In this document: one piece after another, positions 7,770-16,577 of the stretch
How positions within the stretch are numbered: the first letter of the stretch is position 1
Layout: every line of letters begins with the position of its first letter
Assembly: GCF_001665785.1 (NCBI RefSeq)
Contig: NZ_LZSO01000051.1
Span: forward strand, 1 to 64,000
DNA length: 64,000 nucleotides
Direction: 5' to 3'
From: Mycolicibacterium peregrinum
Lineage (GTDB): Bacteria; Actinomycetota; Actinomycetes; Mycobacteriales; Mycobacteriaceae
The notes under the pieces: model-generated
The model's database searches: none
The model's input: only the letters and a program-made list of their open reading frames with translations
Told to the model about the DNA's origin: nothing
Translations under genes and position numbers: made by a program

Positions 7770-7847
7770 CATATCGCCATTATGCGCCCGAACCGAGTTC
7801 GGCCGTGTCCATCGCCGGTAACGATTGGAGGCGTGTCGGTTTCCCTG

Positions 7848-7910
7848 CGCGAGCAGAAGCTGCGGTACCCGAGATCAGTAGTTTTGGGGTACCGCAGCGT
7901 CTGCTCGCGG
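7848..7910. repeat. long inverted repeat downstream of citE
   Basis: Two 23-bp arms (7848-7870 and 7888-7910) differ at one base and enclose a loop containing GTAGTTTT. It sits 6 bp past the citE stop. It may act as a terminator or processing signal between citE and bkdA, although no T-run follows the stem on the minus strand. Confidence 0.75.
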
Positions 7911-7916
7911 TAGCGA

Positions 7917-8723
7917 CTAGGGGGCCAGGGCGACGATCCGCTCGGCCCGGCGCAGCACCGGGGCGTCGACCATCAGACCGTCGTGCTGGAAGACGCCGCG
8001 TTCGGTTGCCACCCGGTCGAGCACTGCCCGTGCCCAGCTGATCTGCTCATCGGTCGGCGCATAGGCCGAGCGGATGACGGCGACCTGTGTGGGGTGGATC
8101 GCCACCTTGGCGTCGAAACCGACCGCGACCGCATCATCGGACTCGGCCCGCAAGCCATCGAGATCCTTGATGTCGAGGTACACCGAATCCAGCGCCAGCT
8201 TCCCGTAGGCCTTGGCCGCCAGCAGGGTCTGCGACCGCACGTGCTGGGCGACGTCGCGGTAGGTGCCGTCGGGCCACCGGTTGGCGGTGCCACCGGTGAC
8301 CGCGAAGAGGTCCTCGGCGCCCCACATCACCGCGAAGGCGTTGTCGGGCTGCACCAACTCGACGACGTTCAGCGCGGCCAGCGGGGTCTCGATCAACACC
8401 ACGACATCCAGCGGGGCCAGGGCACGCACCTGATCGGCGTGCTCGGTCTTGGCCAGCATCACGGTGGTGTAATCGGTTGCGGCGACTGCCTTCAGGTCCA
8501 GCTCGTGATCGGCGGTGCTGGTCGGGTTGACCCGCACCACGGTGCGGGCCGGATCCAGCGGCGTGTCGATCAGGGCCTGGCGGGCGGCGGGACGGTCCTT
8601 GGCCGCGCAGCCGTCCTCGAGATCGAGGATCACCACATCGGCTGCCGCCGCGGCCTTTTCGAACCGTTCCGGACGGTCGGCCGGGCAGAACAGCCAGCCT
8701 GGACCGGGTGCCTGGAGTGCCAT
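7917..8723 (-). CDS. citE: CitE-like acyl-CoA lyase (HpcH/HpaI aldolase family)
   Basis: This 268-aa TIM-barrel lyase resembles the stand-alone CitE of mycobacteria (Rv2498c), which acts on citramalyl- or 3-hydroxy-3-methylglutaryl-type CoA esters and not in a citrate lyase complex. Conserved features are 'LFCPADRPERF', the metal-binding 'VILDLEDGCAAKDRP', 'VLIETPLAALNV', and 'MWGAEDLFAVTGG'. The position next to the leucine-type acyl-CoA carboxylase and MaoC-like dehydratase fits cleavage of the last branched intermediate to acetyl-CoA. The ATG overlaps the upstream stop by 1 nt (TGATG). TAG stop. Confidence 0.92.
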   Translation of the reverse strand: MALQAPGPGWLFCPADRPERFEKAAAAADVVILDLEDGCAAKDRPAARQALIDTPLDPARTVVRVNPTSTADHELDLKAVAATDYTTVMLAKTEHADQVRALAPLDVVVLIETPLAALNVVELVQPDNAFAVMWGAEDLFAVTGGTANRWPDGTYRDVAQHVRSQTLLAAKAYGKLALDSVYLDIKDLDGLRAESDDAVAVGFDAKVAIHPTQVAVIRSAYAPTDEQISWARAVLDRVATERGVFQHDGLMVDAPVLRRAERIVALAP

Positions 8724-9211
8724 CAGGAATCCCCCTCTGGGCGCATCCGCATCAGGGCCTTGCGGGTAGCCGTGGCCACGATGTCACCGTGCTGGTTGCG
8801 GCCGGTGTGCACGAACGTGACGATGCCCTCGCCGGGACGGCTCTTGGATGCGCGCTTCTCCGTGACGACGGTTTCGGCGTACAGCGTATCGCCATGAAAC
8901 ATCGGCTTGGGGAAAGCGATCTCGGAGAACCCGAGGTTGCCGACGGTGGTGCCCTGGGTGAGCTGGGAGACAGAGAGCCCGACCAGGGTGGCCAGCGTGA
9001 ACATCGAGTTCACCAGCCGCTGGTTGAACGGCGGCTGCTGCTCGGACCAGGCCGCATCGAGGTGTAGCGCCTGGGTGTTCATGGTCACCGCGGTGAACAG
9101 TGTGTTGTCGGCCTCGGTGATGGTGCGCCCGGGACGGTGCAGGTAGCGCACCCCGGTCTCGAACTCCTCGAACCAGAGCCCACGCTGTTCGATCACTCGC
9201 TCCTCGGTCAC
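8723..9211 (-). CDS. MaoC-like hot-dog dehydratase
   Basis: This is a 162-aa single hot-dog (R-hydratase type) protein. It has the 'ITEADNTLFTAVTMNTQALHLD' catalytic loop, in which the usual D...H pair lies, and 'FPKPMFHGDTLYAETVV'. It is equivalent to Rv2499c. It probably hydrates the branched enoyl-CoA (methylglutaconyl-type) made by AccA1/AccD1 for the CitE-like lyase; that step order is inferred from context. It starts at GTG 9211 with a 4-nt overlap with fadE19 and runs into citE with a 1-nt overlap. Confidence 0.9.
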   Translation of the reverse strand: MTEERVIEQRGLWFEEFETGVRYLHRPGRTITEADNTLFTAVTMNTQALHLDAAWSEQQPPFNQRLVNSMFTLATLVGLSVSQLTQGTTVGNLGFSEIAFPKPMFHGDTLYAETVVTEKRASKSRPGEGIVTFVHTGRNQHGDIVATATRKALMRMRPEGDS

Positions 9212-10371
9212 AGACCCGCCTCCCGCGCGATCAGCATCAGCTGCACTTCAGTTGTCCCCTCACCGATTTCGAGGATCTTGCTGTCCCGGTAGTGACGCGC
9301 CACCGGGTATTCGTTCATGAAGCCGTAGCCGCCGAAGATCTGGGTGGCGTCGCGGGCGTTGTCCATCGCCGCCTCGCTGGAGACCAGCTTGGCCACCGAC
9401 GCCGCCTTCTTGAACGGCTTGCCGGACAGCATCAATGCCGCGGCGTCGTAGTAGGCGGCGCGGGCGGTGTGAGCCCGGGCCTCCATCCGGGCGATCTTGA
9501 AGGCGATGGCCTGGTACGTGCCGATGGCCGCGCCGAAAGCCTGACGTTCCTTGGCGTACTTCACACATTCGTCCACACAGCCCTGCGCCACACCGACCGA
9601 CAGCGCCGCGATGGCGATGCGGCCCTCATCGAGGATGCGCAGGAAGTTGGCGTAGCCGCGGCCGCGTTCGCCGAGCAGGTTCTCGGCGGGCACGCGGACG
9701 TCGTCGAAGCTCAACGGGTGGGTGTCCGAGGCATTCCAGCCGACCTTGTTGTAGGCCGGTTCGGCGGTGAACCCTTCGATCGGCACGGGCACCAGGATCG
9801 AGGAGATCTCCTTCTTGCCGCCCTCACGTTCGCCGGTAACCGCCGTGACGGTGACCAGCTTGGTGATGTCGGTGCCGGAGTTGGTGATGAACTGCTTGGA
9901 ACCGTTGATTACCCAGTGGCCGTCGTCCATTTTCGCGGTGGTCTTGGTGGCACCCGCGTCGCTGCCGCCGCCGGCCTCGGTCAGACCGAACGCGCCGAGC
10001 GCCTTGCCACTGGCCAGTAGCGGCAGCCACTCTTCCTTCTGCGCGTCGTTACCGAAGCGGTACACCGGCATGGCGCCCAGTGAGACTCCGGCCTCGAGCG
10101 TGATCGCCACGCTCTGGTCCACCTTGCCGAGTTCCTCCAGGGCCAGGCAGAGCGCGAAGTAGTCGCCGCCCATGCCGCCGTACTCCTCGGGGAACGGCAG
10201 CCCGAACAGCCCCATGTCTGCCATGCCGGCCACGACCTCGTATGGGAACGAGTGTTCCTCATCGTGTTTGGCGGCCACCGGGGCGACGACGCTCTGGGCG
10301 AAGTCACGGACGGTCTTGGCCAGTTCCGCGTAATGGTCCGGCAGGGTGCCGGTGGACAGAAAGTCCGTCAT
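9208..10371 (-). CDS. fadE19: acyl-CoA dehydrogenase FadE19
   Basis: This 387-aa flavin enzyme oxidises short branched acyl-CoA (isovaleryl-CoA type) in leucine degradation. Signature sequences are 'GLTEAGGGSDAGATKT' (FAD/substrate), 'QFITNSG', 'QAFGAAIGTYQAI', 'QIFGGYGFMNEYPV' and the C-terminal 'ILEIGEGTTEVQ' with a candidate catalytic Glu. Full length for the family. The ATG at 10371 overlaps the accA1 stop (ATGA). It is equivalent to Rv2500c and in the middle of the BkaR-controlled operon. Electron transfer would go through ETF encoded elsewhere. Confidence 0.94.
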   Translation of the reverse strand: MTDFLSTGTLPDHYAELAKTVRDFAQSVVAPVAAKHDEEHSFPYEVVAGMADMGLFGLPFPEEYGGMGGDYFALCLALEELGKVDQSVAITLEAGVSLGAMPVYRFGNDAQKEEWLPLLASGKALGAFGLTEAGGGSDAGATKTTAKMDDGHWVINGSKQFITNSGTDITKLVTVTAVTGEREGGKKEISSILVPVPIEGFTAEPAYNKVGWNASDTHPLSFDDVRVPAENLLGERGRGYANFLRILDEGRIAIAALSVGVAQGCVDECVKYAKERQAFGAAIGTYQAIAFKIARMEARAHTARAAYYDAAALMLSGKPFKKAASVAKLVSSEAAMDNARDATQIFGGYGFMNEYPVARHYRDSKILEIGEGTTEVQLMLIAREAGL

Positions 10372-12383
10372 TGCTCGTTCTCCTGTGTTGCAGCGGTAAT
10401 CCGGGCCAGCGGCTGGCCCACCTTGACCTGGTCGCCGACGGCGACAAGTAGCTCGGCCACACCATCGGTGGGTGCCGTCAGGGCATGTTCCATCTTCATC
10501 GCCTCCACGGTGACGACCATGGTTCCGGCAGTCACCTCGGTGCCGCTCGCAACGCCCACGGCGACAACCGATCCCGGCATGGGACTGACGAGTTCGGCGT
10601 CACCGCTGTGCTCGTCATCGGGGCGCACCGGCGCCTCGCGGACCTCCTCGACGAGGTAACTGTGTCCGGCGCCGGAGAGCCACAGCTGACCTATGCCCCC
10701 GCTCAGTTGTGTAGCGACGACATACTCGGCACGCATGCCGTCGAGGGTGAGGGTGAACTGATCTCCGACGAATGCTGCGCTGACGGTGTGGGTTTCACCG
10801 TGCTCGACGGTGGCGGTGGCCTGTCCAGGCGTGCCGGTGAGGTGCACGTGGTCGGTGCGCTCGCCGGCCCGCAGCCGGAACGCCGCCGGGGCACGCTCAC
10901 CCACCCGCCAGCCGGTCGGCCGTGCCCACAGATCGTCGCCGGCCTCGGTCCAGTTGCTGATCCACTGGTAGGCCGCCGCGGCGATCAACTCGGCGTCGCC
11001 GAGCGCCCGGGGCGCGAAATCCGGTGCCCGACGGTCCAACAGGCCGGTGTCCAGTCGGCCGGCGGCCACATCGGGATCGGCCAGCAGGAAGCGCAGGAAC
11101 TCGGTGTTGGTGGTCAGGCCCAGTACCGCGGTATCGGCCAGCGCCCGGTCCAGCTTGTGCAGCGCCGCGGCCCGGTCGGCGCCGTAGGCGATGACCTTCG
11201 AGAGCATCGGGTCGTAATCGCTGCCGACGACGGTGCCCGCGGCCAGGCCGGAATCCACCCGCACACCGGGTCCGGTCGGCTCCCGCAATCCCAGTACCGG
11301 CCCACCGGTGGGAAGGAAGCCGTTGGCGGGGTCCTCGGCGTACACCCGGGCCTCGATGGCATGACCGGTCATGACGATGTCGTCCTGGCCGAGCACGAGC
11401 TTCTCCCCCGCGGCAATGCGCACCTGCTGCTCCACGAGGTCCACACCGGTCACCATTTCGGTGACCGGGTGTTCCACCTGAAGCCGGGTGTTCATCTCCA
11501 TGAAGAAGAACTCGTCGGGTGCATCCGCGGACACGATGAATTCCACCGTGCCGGCGCCCGTGTAGTCGACGCTACGCGCGGTGTCGCAGGCGGCGGCCCC
11601 GATGCGAGCCCGGGTGGCCGGATCCAACAGGGGTGACGGCGCTTCCTCGATGACCTTCTGGTGGCGGCGCTGGAGGCTGCATTCGCGCTCACCCAGGTGG
11701 ATCACGTTGCCGTGGCCGTCGGCGAGCACCTGCACCTCGATATGGCGGGGCCGCAACACGAATCGTTCCAGAAACAGGGTGTCGTCACCGAAGGCGGCCG
11801 CGGCCTCACGCCGGGCGCTGATCAGCGCGGCAGGCAGGTCGGCAGCCTGTTCGACCACACGCATGCCCTTGCCACCACCACCTGCCGACGGCTTCACCAG
11901 AACGGGGAACCCGACCTCCGGTGCGCCCGCGATCAGCTCGTCATCGGTCAGGCCCGGACGCGAGATGCCGGGTACGACGGGGACGCCGAACGCAGACACC
12001 GCGGCCTTGGCCGCGATCTTGTCGCCCATGGTGGCGATCGCCGAAGCGGGCGGGCCGATGAACACGATGCCCGTGGCCTGCAGTGCGGCGGCGAACTCGG
12101 CGTTCTCGGAAAGGAATCCATAGCCGGGGTGCACTGCCTGTGCACCGGTGCGCTGCGCAGCCGAAACCACCGCGTCGATGTCGAGGTAGCTCTGCCGGGA
12201 CGCGGCCGGCCCGATACGGACCGCCGCATCTGCTTCCAAGACGTGACGCGCTTCCGCATCGGCGTCGCTGAACACCGCCACGGACCGGATGCCCATGGCC
12301 CGCAGGGTGCGGATGACCCGCACTGCGATCTCGCCACGGTTGGCGACGAGGACTGTGTCGAATAGAGAGAGGCTCATCATCAC
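10368..12383 (-). CDS. accA1: acyl-CoA carboxylase alpha subunit (biotin carboxylase + BCCP)
   Basis: This 671-aa protein joins an N-terminal biotin carboxylase (ATP-grasp; 'KPSAGGGGKGM', 'FIEFIVS'-like region, 'EMNTRLQVEHPVTE') to a C-terminal biotinyl domain with 'EAMKMEHAL', biotin on about K630. It pairs with AccD1 to carboxylate 3-methylcrotonyl-CoA. Three candidate starts lie in a row: GTG 12383 (GTGA overlap with accD1), ATG 12380 and ATG 12377. They differ by only two residues. It is equivalent to Rv2501c. Confidence 0.95.
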   Translation of the reverse strand: MMMSLSLFDTVLVANRGEIAVRVIRTLRAMGIRSVAVFSDADAEARHVLEADAAVRIGPAASRQSYLDIDAVVSAAQRTGAQAVHPGYGFLSENAEFAAALQATGIVFIGPPASAIATMGDKIAAKAAVSAFGVPVVPGISRPGLTDDELIAGAPEVGFPVLVKPSAGGGGKGMRVVEQAADLPAALISARREAAAAFGDDTLFLERFVLRPRHIEVQVLADGHGNVIHLGERECSLQRRHQKVIEEAPSPLLDPATRARIGAAACDTARSVDYTGAGTVEFIVSADAPDEFFFMEMNTRLQVEHPVTEMVTGVDLVEQQVRIAAGEKLVLGQDDIVMTGHAIEARVYAEDPANGFLPTGGPVLGLREPTGPGVRVDSGLAAGTVVGSDYDPMLSKVIAYGADRAAALHKLDRALADTAVLGLTTNTEFLRFLLADPDVAAGRLDTGLLDRRAPDFAPRALGDAELIAAAAYQWISNWTEAGDDLWARPTGWRVGERAPAAFRLRAGERTDHVHLTGTPGQATATVEHGETHTVSAAFVGDQFTLTLDGMRAEYVVATQLSGGIGQLWLSGAGHSYLVEEVREAPVRPDDEHSGDAELVSPMPGSVVAVGVASGTEVTAGTMVVTVEAMKMEHALTAPTDGVAELLVAVGDQVKVGQPLARITAATQENEQ

Positions 12384-13933
12384 ATCCGGAATACGCCGTA
12401 GGAGACCGGCTCCAGCGGAGCCTGGCCGACAACCGAAAGAGCAAGCCCGAGCACGGTTCTGGTGTCGGCCGGGTCGATCACCCCGTCATCCCAGAGCCGG
12501 GCCGTCGAGTAATACGGGTTGCCCTGGTGCTCGTACTGGGCGCGGATCGGCGCCTTGAACTGTTCTTCTTCCTCGGCACTCATGTCGCCGCGCACCGTGG
12601 CCAGCACCGAGGCCGCCTGTTCCCCGCCCATCACCGAGATGCGGGCGTTGGGCCACATCCACAGGAAGCGCGGCGAATACGCACGTCCGCACATCGAGTA
12701 GTTACCCGCGCCGTAGGAGCCGCCGATCACCACGGTCAGCTTCGGCACCCGGGCGCAGGCCACTGCGGTGACCATCTTGGCGCCGTGCTTGGCGATACCC
12801 GAGGCCTCGTAGTCGCGGCCGACCATGAACCCGGCGATGTTCTGCAGAAACAACAACGGGGTCTTGCGCTTGTCGCACAGCTCGATGAAATGCGCTCCCT
12901 TGAGCGCGGATTCGCCGAACAGCACGCCGTTGTTGGCGACGATGCCGACCGGGTGCCCATGGATGCGGGCGAATCCGGTGACCAGGGTGGTGCCGTACTC
13001 GGCCTTGAACTCACTGAACTCACCGCCGTCGACGATCCGGGTGATCACCTCGTGCACGTCATACGGCACGCGTGAGTCGACCGGGACCACGTCGTAGAGC
13101 TCGGTCTGGTCGGCGACGGCGTCCACGGTGGGTGTCACGGCCCACGGCGGGGCCTCGGCCGGCCCGAGGGTGGCGACGATGTTACGCACGATCCGCAGCG
13201 CGTCGCGGTCGTCGTGGGCCAGATGATCGGTGACGCCGGAGGTCTTGGAATGCAGGTCCCCGCCGCCGAGGTCCTCGGCGGTGACAACCTCACCGGTAGC
13301 GGCCTTCACCAGTGGTGGGCCGCCCAGAAAGATCGTGCCCTGGTTGCGCACGATGACGGCCTCATCGCTCATCGCGGGCACATAGGCGCCACCCGCAGTG
13401 CACGAGCCGAGCACCGCGGCGATCTGGGCGATGCCCTGCGCGCTCATCGTGGCCTGGTTGTAGAAGATCCGGCCGAAGTGCTCGCGGTCGGGGAACACCT
13501 CGTCCTGACGCGGCAGGAAGGCTCCGCCGGAGTCGACGAGATAGATGCACGGCAGCTTGTTCTGTAGCGCGATCTCCTGCGCACGCAGGTGCTTCTTGAC
13601 CGTGACCGGGTAGTACGTGCCGCCCTTGACGGTCGCGTCGTTGGCGATGATCAGGCATTCCCGGCCCGACACCCGACCGATGCCCGCGATCATCCCGGCA
13701 CCGGGACATTCGTCGTCGTACATCCCGTCGGCAGCCAGTGCGGCGATCTCCAGGAACGGGCTGCCCGGGTCCAGCAGCCCGTCGACCCGATCGCGGGGCA
13801 GCAACTTGCCCCGGTCGACGTGGCGTTGACGGGCCCGCTCTGGGCCGCCGAGGGCGGCGGTGGCGAGCTTGGCGCGCAACTGCCCAACCAGCGCCAGATG
13901 CTCGTCGCGATGCGATGACAAGGAAGCTCCCAT
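12380..13933 (-). CDS. accD1: acyl-CoA carboxylase beta subunit (carboxyltransferase)
   Basis: This 517-aa crotonase-type carboxyltransferase accepts CO2 from biotin and passes it to methylcrotonyl-CoA. Two oxyanion-hole regions are visible ('VLGSCTAGGAYVPAMSDE' and 'IGGSYGAGNYSMCGRAY'), with the methylcrotonyl-type signature 'GRIFYNQATMSAQGIAQIA'. I chose ATG 13933. An in-frame TTG at 13948 would put the palindromic operator inside the gene. No good ribosome-binding site is present for either. It is the first gene of the accD1-accA1-fadE19-maoC-citE unit. Equivalent to Rv2502c. The M. tuberculosis genes scoA, scoB and fadD35, which lie next to it there, are absent here. Confidence 0.93.
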   Translation of the reverse strand: MGASLSSHRDEHLALVGQLRAKLATAALGGPERARQRHVDRGKLLPRDRVDGLLDPGSPFLEIAALAADGMYDDECPGAGMIAGIGRVSGRECLIIANDATVKGGTYYPVTVKKHLRAQEIALQNKLPCIYLVDSGGAFLPRQDEVFPDREHFGRIFYNQATMSAQGIAQIAAVLGSCTAGGAYVPAMSDEAVIVRNQGTIFLGGPPLVKAATGEVVTAEDLGGGDLHSKTSGVTDHLAHDDRDALRIVRNIVATLGPAEAPPWAVTPTVDAVADQTELYDVVPVDSRVPYDVHEVITRIVDGGEFSEFKAEYGTTLVTGFARIHGHPVGIVANNGVLFGESALKGAHFIELCDKRKTPLLFLQNIAGFMVGRDYEASGIAKHGAKMVTAVACARVPKLTVVIGGSYGAGNYSMCGRAYSPRFLWMWPNARISVMGGEQAASVLATVRGDMSAEEEEQFKAPIRAQYEHQGNPYYSTARLWDDGVIDPADTRTVLGLALSVVGQAPLEPVSYGVFRM

Positions 13934-13938
13934 TTCGG

Positions 13939-13977
13939 TTAATGACAACTAACTCGTGTTAGGTTAGTTTTCATTAA
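13939..13977. promoter_or_regulatory. BkaR-type operator palindrome
   Basis: Two 15-bp arms (13939-13953 and 13963-13977; TTAATGA..AACTAAC pattern) match at 14 of 15 positions around a 9-nt spacer. It lies 6 bp upstream of the accD1 ATG and 29 bp upstream of the divergent TetR regulator. This is ideal for repression of both. Confidence 0.75.
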
Positions 13978-14005
13978 CTGAGTTGTCTACCCCCGAAAGC
14001 CCGCC

Positions 14006-14599
14006 ATGTCCGACAACGCCACCACCCGTCGCAGCAAGGCCAAGTCCGACCGCCGCAGCCAACTGATCGCTGCCGCCGAACGGCTTGTGGCCGAACGCGG
14101 TTACCTCGCGGTACGGCTGGAGGACATCTGCTCTGCGGTCGGCATCTCCGGGCCGGCCATCTATCGGCACTTCCCCAACAAGGAAGCCCTGCTGGTCGAA
14201 CTGCTGGTCGGGATCAGTACCCGTCTGCTCGCCGGAGCGCAGGAGGTCACCGCCCGCAGCGCCCCGCCCGCCGACACCCTCAACGGACTCGTGGACTTCC
14301 ATCTCGACTTCGTCTTCGGCGAGCCCGACCTGATCCGTATCCAGGACCGCGATCTGGCCCATCTACCCGAGGCCGCCAAGCGTCAGGTGCGGCGGTCCCA
14401 GCGACAGTACGTCGAGATCTGGGTGGCGGTCCTGACACAGGTCAACCCGGATCTGGCCGAGGAAGACGCCCGCGTGATGGCACACGCCGCGTTCGGCCTG
14501 CTGAACTCCACTCCCTACAGCGTGAGACCCGCTGTGTCCAAAACACATTCACGCGCGGTGTTGCGCCGGATGACGCTGGCCGCGCTCACCTCGGACTAG
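14006..14599 (+). CDS. bkaR: TetR-family repressor of the branched-chain catabolism operon
   Basis: This 197-aa protein has an N-terminal TetR helix-turn-helix (about residues 17-63: 'LIAAAERLVAERGYLAVRLEDICSAVGISGPAIYRHF') and a helical ligand domain. It is divergent from accD1 across a palindrome, as in M. tuberculosis Rv2506 (BkaR), which represses this operon. The ligand is probably an acyl-CoA intermediate, by inference. Its stop overlaps the stop of the convergent peptidase gene by 3 nt. Confidence 0.9.
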   Translation: MSDNATTRRSKAKSDRRSQLIAAAERLVAERGYLAVRLEDICSAVGISGPAIYRHFPNKEALLVELLVGISTRLLAGAQEVTARSAPPADTLNGLVDFHLDFVFGEPDLIRIQDRDLAHLPEAAKRQVRRSQRQYVEIWVAVLTQVNPDLAEEDARVMAHAAFGLLNSTPYSVRPAVSKTHSRAVLRRMTLAALTSD

Positions 14600-16455
14600 A
14601 CACCGAACGCCTTGGACAGCCAACGGGTCACCGCATCGACCAGCACGGCGCGGTTCTCCCGTTTGACGATCTCGTGGCCGTCGTCGTCGAAGATCAGCAG
14701 TTCGACAGTGCGCCCGAGTGCCACCAGCGCCTCGTACATCTGGCGCGACTCGTCGGGCGGCACGTTGGTGTCGTTGCCTCCGTGCACCAGCAGCAGCGGG
14801 GCGATCATGGCATCCGCCCTCGGCAGCGGCGAAAGCCGTTCCAGCAGATCACGATCCGCCACCGGATGGCCGTATTCGGGATAGGACGCCGCGGCGATCC
14901 ACTGCTCGGTGGTGTGGTAGAAGCTGTTCAGGTCGCTCATCCCGCAGATGCTGATGCCGGCGACGAACAGTTCCGGGTGGAAAGCCAGCGCCGCCTGGGT
15001 CAGATAGCCGCCGTAGGACCACCCGGTGCAGGCCAGCCGGTCAACCGGCGCAATGCCCTGGTCCACCAGATACTGCGCGCAATCGGCGACATCGTCGATC
15101 GCGGCGAACCGCAACTCCTTGTCATCGGCGTGTACGAATGCCCGGCCGAACCCGCCCGAGCCGCGAACGTTCGGCGTCAGCACCGCAAAACCCGCCTCCA
15201 GCAGCGCCGGGAAGATCTCGTTGTATTCGGGCCGCGCCTGGCCCTCGGGGCCGCCGTGCAGGAACATCACCGCCCCCACCGTCTCCCCCTGCGGCCGGTA
15301 CAACCACCCGGTGAGCTCCAACCCGTCGCGTGCGGTGATCCGCTCCAGCGTCGGCGCCGCAGTCAGGGGCCCGCTGCTGGGCTCCCGGTCGATCCGCTCC
15401 CATTCCAGCGAGCGCGGATCGACGAGTTCGACGGTGCGCGGCAACGACGGCCCCTGCACGGTCACCGCCACCATGGACCCGCCCGCACTGATGCTGAGCT
15501 CACCGGCGACCGGGCCGGGCAAGGGAATCGGTGCCGACAGCGATTCGTCGGCATACTCCAGGATCTGCAGCTCGCTGCGGCCGTCGATGTTCCACAACAA
15601 CGCGACGGTGGACAGATCGTCACTGACCACGAACTCGTCGAGTTCGTAGCCGGCCCGCTCGGCGACGACGTGGTACGTCACCCCCTCGGCGGTGACCGTC
15701 ACCTCCAGCAGACGGGCATGCGCGGCGCCGTTGTCACTGCGGATCAGGGCCCGCACAAAGCCTTCCGTGCTGCCTGGCTCATAGGTGCTGGCCGGGTAGT
15801 ACAGGGTGGTCTCACCCTCGAAGCCGCTGCGGAGCCGTCGCGGGGTGTGATCGTCGAGGATCACACCGAAATCAGTGACCGACCCGGGATCCGATGGCAG
15901 CAGCGCGATCTCGGTCAGCCCCCACAGCATGATGAGCTCCTGGTACCCGCGCGGTCCGACCCGCACCAGCGAGGCTCCCGCCCACGCGTCGACCAGCCGG
16001 CCGCCCGACCGTCGGTCGAGTATGAGCGTGCCCCCGGTGGCCGGATCGATCAGGCACGAGCTGCCGACACCGTCCTCTCCGGTGAGGATCGCCGCGACCT
16101 GGGTGCCGTCCCAACTGATCAGTTCGGCGGTGCCCTCGGCGTCGGGCGGCCAGTAGTCGATCCGGCGCGCGTCACGGTCGTCGGGATCGGTCGTCACCAC
16201 CCAGATCTGGCTGCGGGTCCCGCCTTCGGGTGCCACCTGGCACGCCAGCCAGTGGCCGTCGGCGGAATGGATGACCTTCGTCACGGGCCCGACCACGGGC
16301 AGTTCGACGTCACGTGAGGAACTGGCCCGCCATCCGCGCAGGAAGCGCTGCACCGCCCGCGGATAGCCGCCATCGTCGACCAAGTGGGCAAATGCCGTCG
16401 CATCCGGTGACAACGACGCGCCGTAGTTCACCCGCACATGCCGATCTGCGGCCAC
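14596..16455 (-). CDS. S9-family prolyl oligopeptidase-type serine hydrolase
   Basis: This protein of about 619 aa has an N-terminal beta-propeller-like region with repeated 'S.D...VA..' blades and a C-terminal alpha/beta-hydrolase domain. The nucleophile Ser is in 'GWSYGGYLTQAA', the Asp in 'VHGGNDTNVPPDES', and the His in 'DDDGHEIVKREN'. An oxyanion 'FLHGGPEGQ' is present. This fits S9C acylaminoacyl-peptidase or dipeptidyl-peptidase types. No signal peptide is evident, so it is cytoplasmic. GTG 16455 is chosen because AGGAGG lies 7 nt upstream; ATG 16500 is the alternative. It interrupts the order known from M. tuberculosis between the BkaR and Rv2507 orthologues. Confidence 0.88.
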   Translation of the reverse strand: MAADRHVRVNYGASLSPDATAFAHLVDDGGYPRAVQRFLRGWRASSSRDVELPVVGPVTKVIHSADGHWLACQVAPEGGTRSQIWVVTTDPDDRDARRIDYWPPDAEGTAELISWDGTQVAAILTGEDGVGSSCLIDPATGGTLILDRRSGGRLVDAWAGASLVRVGPRGYQELIMLWGLTEIALLPSDPGSVTDFGVILDDHTPRRLRSGFEGETTLYYPASTYEPGSTEGFVRALIRSDNGAAHARLLEVTVTAEGVTYHVVAERAGYELDEFVVSDDLSTVALLWNIDGRSELQILEYADESLSAPIPLPGPVAGELSISAGGSMVAVTVQGPSLPRTVELVDPRSLEWERIDREPSSGPLTAAPTLERITARDGLELTGWLYRPQGETVGAVMFLHGGPEGQARPEYNEIFPALLEAGFAVLTPNVRGSGGFGRAFVHADDKELRFAAIDDVADCAQYLVDQGIAPVDRLACTGWSYGGYLTQAALAFHPELFVAGISICGMSDLNSFYHTTEQWIAAASYPEYGHPVADRDLLERLSPLPRADAMIAPLLLVHGGNDTNVPPDESRQMYEALVALGRTVELLIFDDDGHEIVKRENRAVLVDAVTRWLSKAFGV

Positions 16456-16577
16456 CTCACGTCCTCCTGTCACTTGCGCAGTCACTCCAGCATCTCTCAT
16501 CCCCAACTCGATACCTCGGACCTCGGCCCCAGCGGACTGAGCATCCGCACAGGTACCCTCGCAGCCATGAGGTGGGC

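Noticed and set aside
14674..16317. 547-codon + strand ORF
   Set aside because: Antisense to the S9 peptidase, whose catalytic triad is clear on the other strand.
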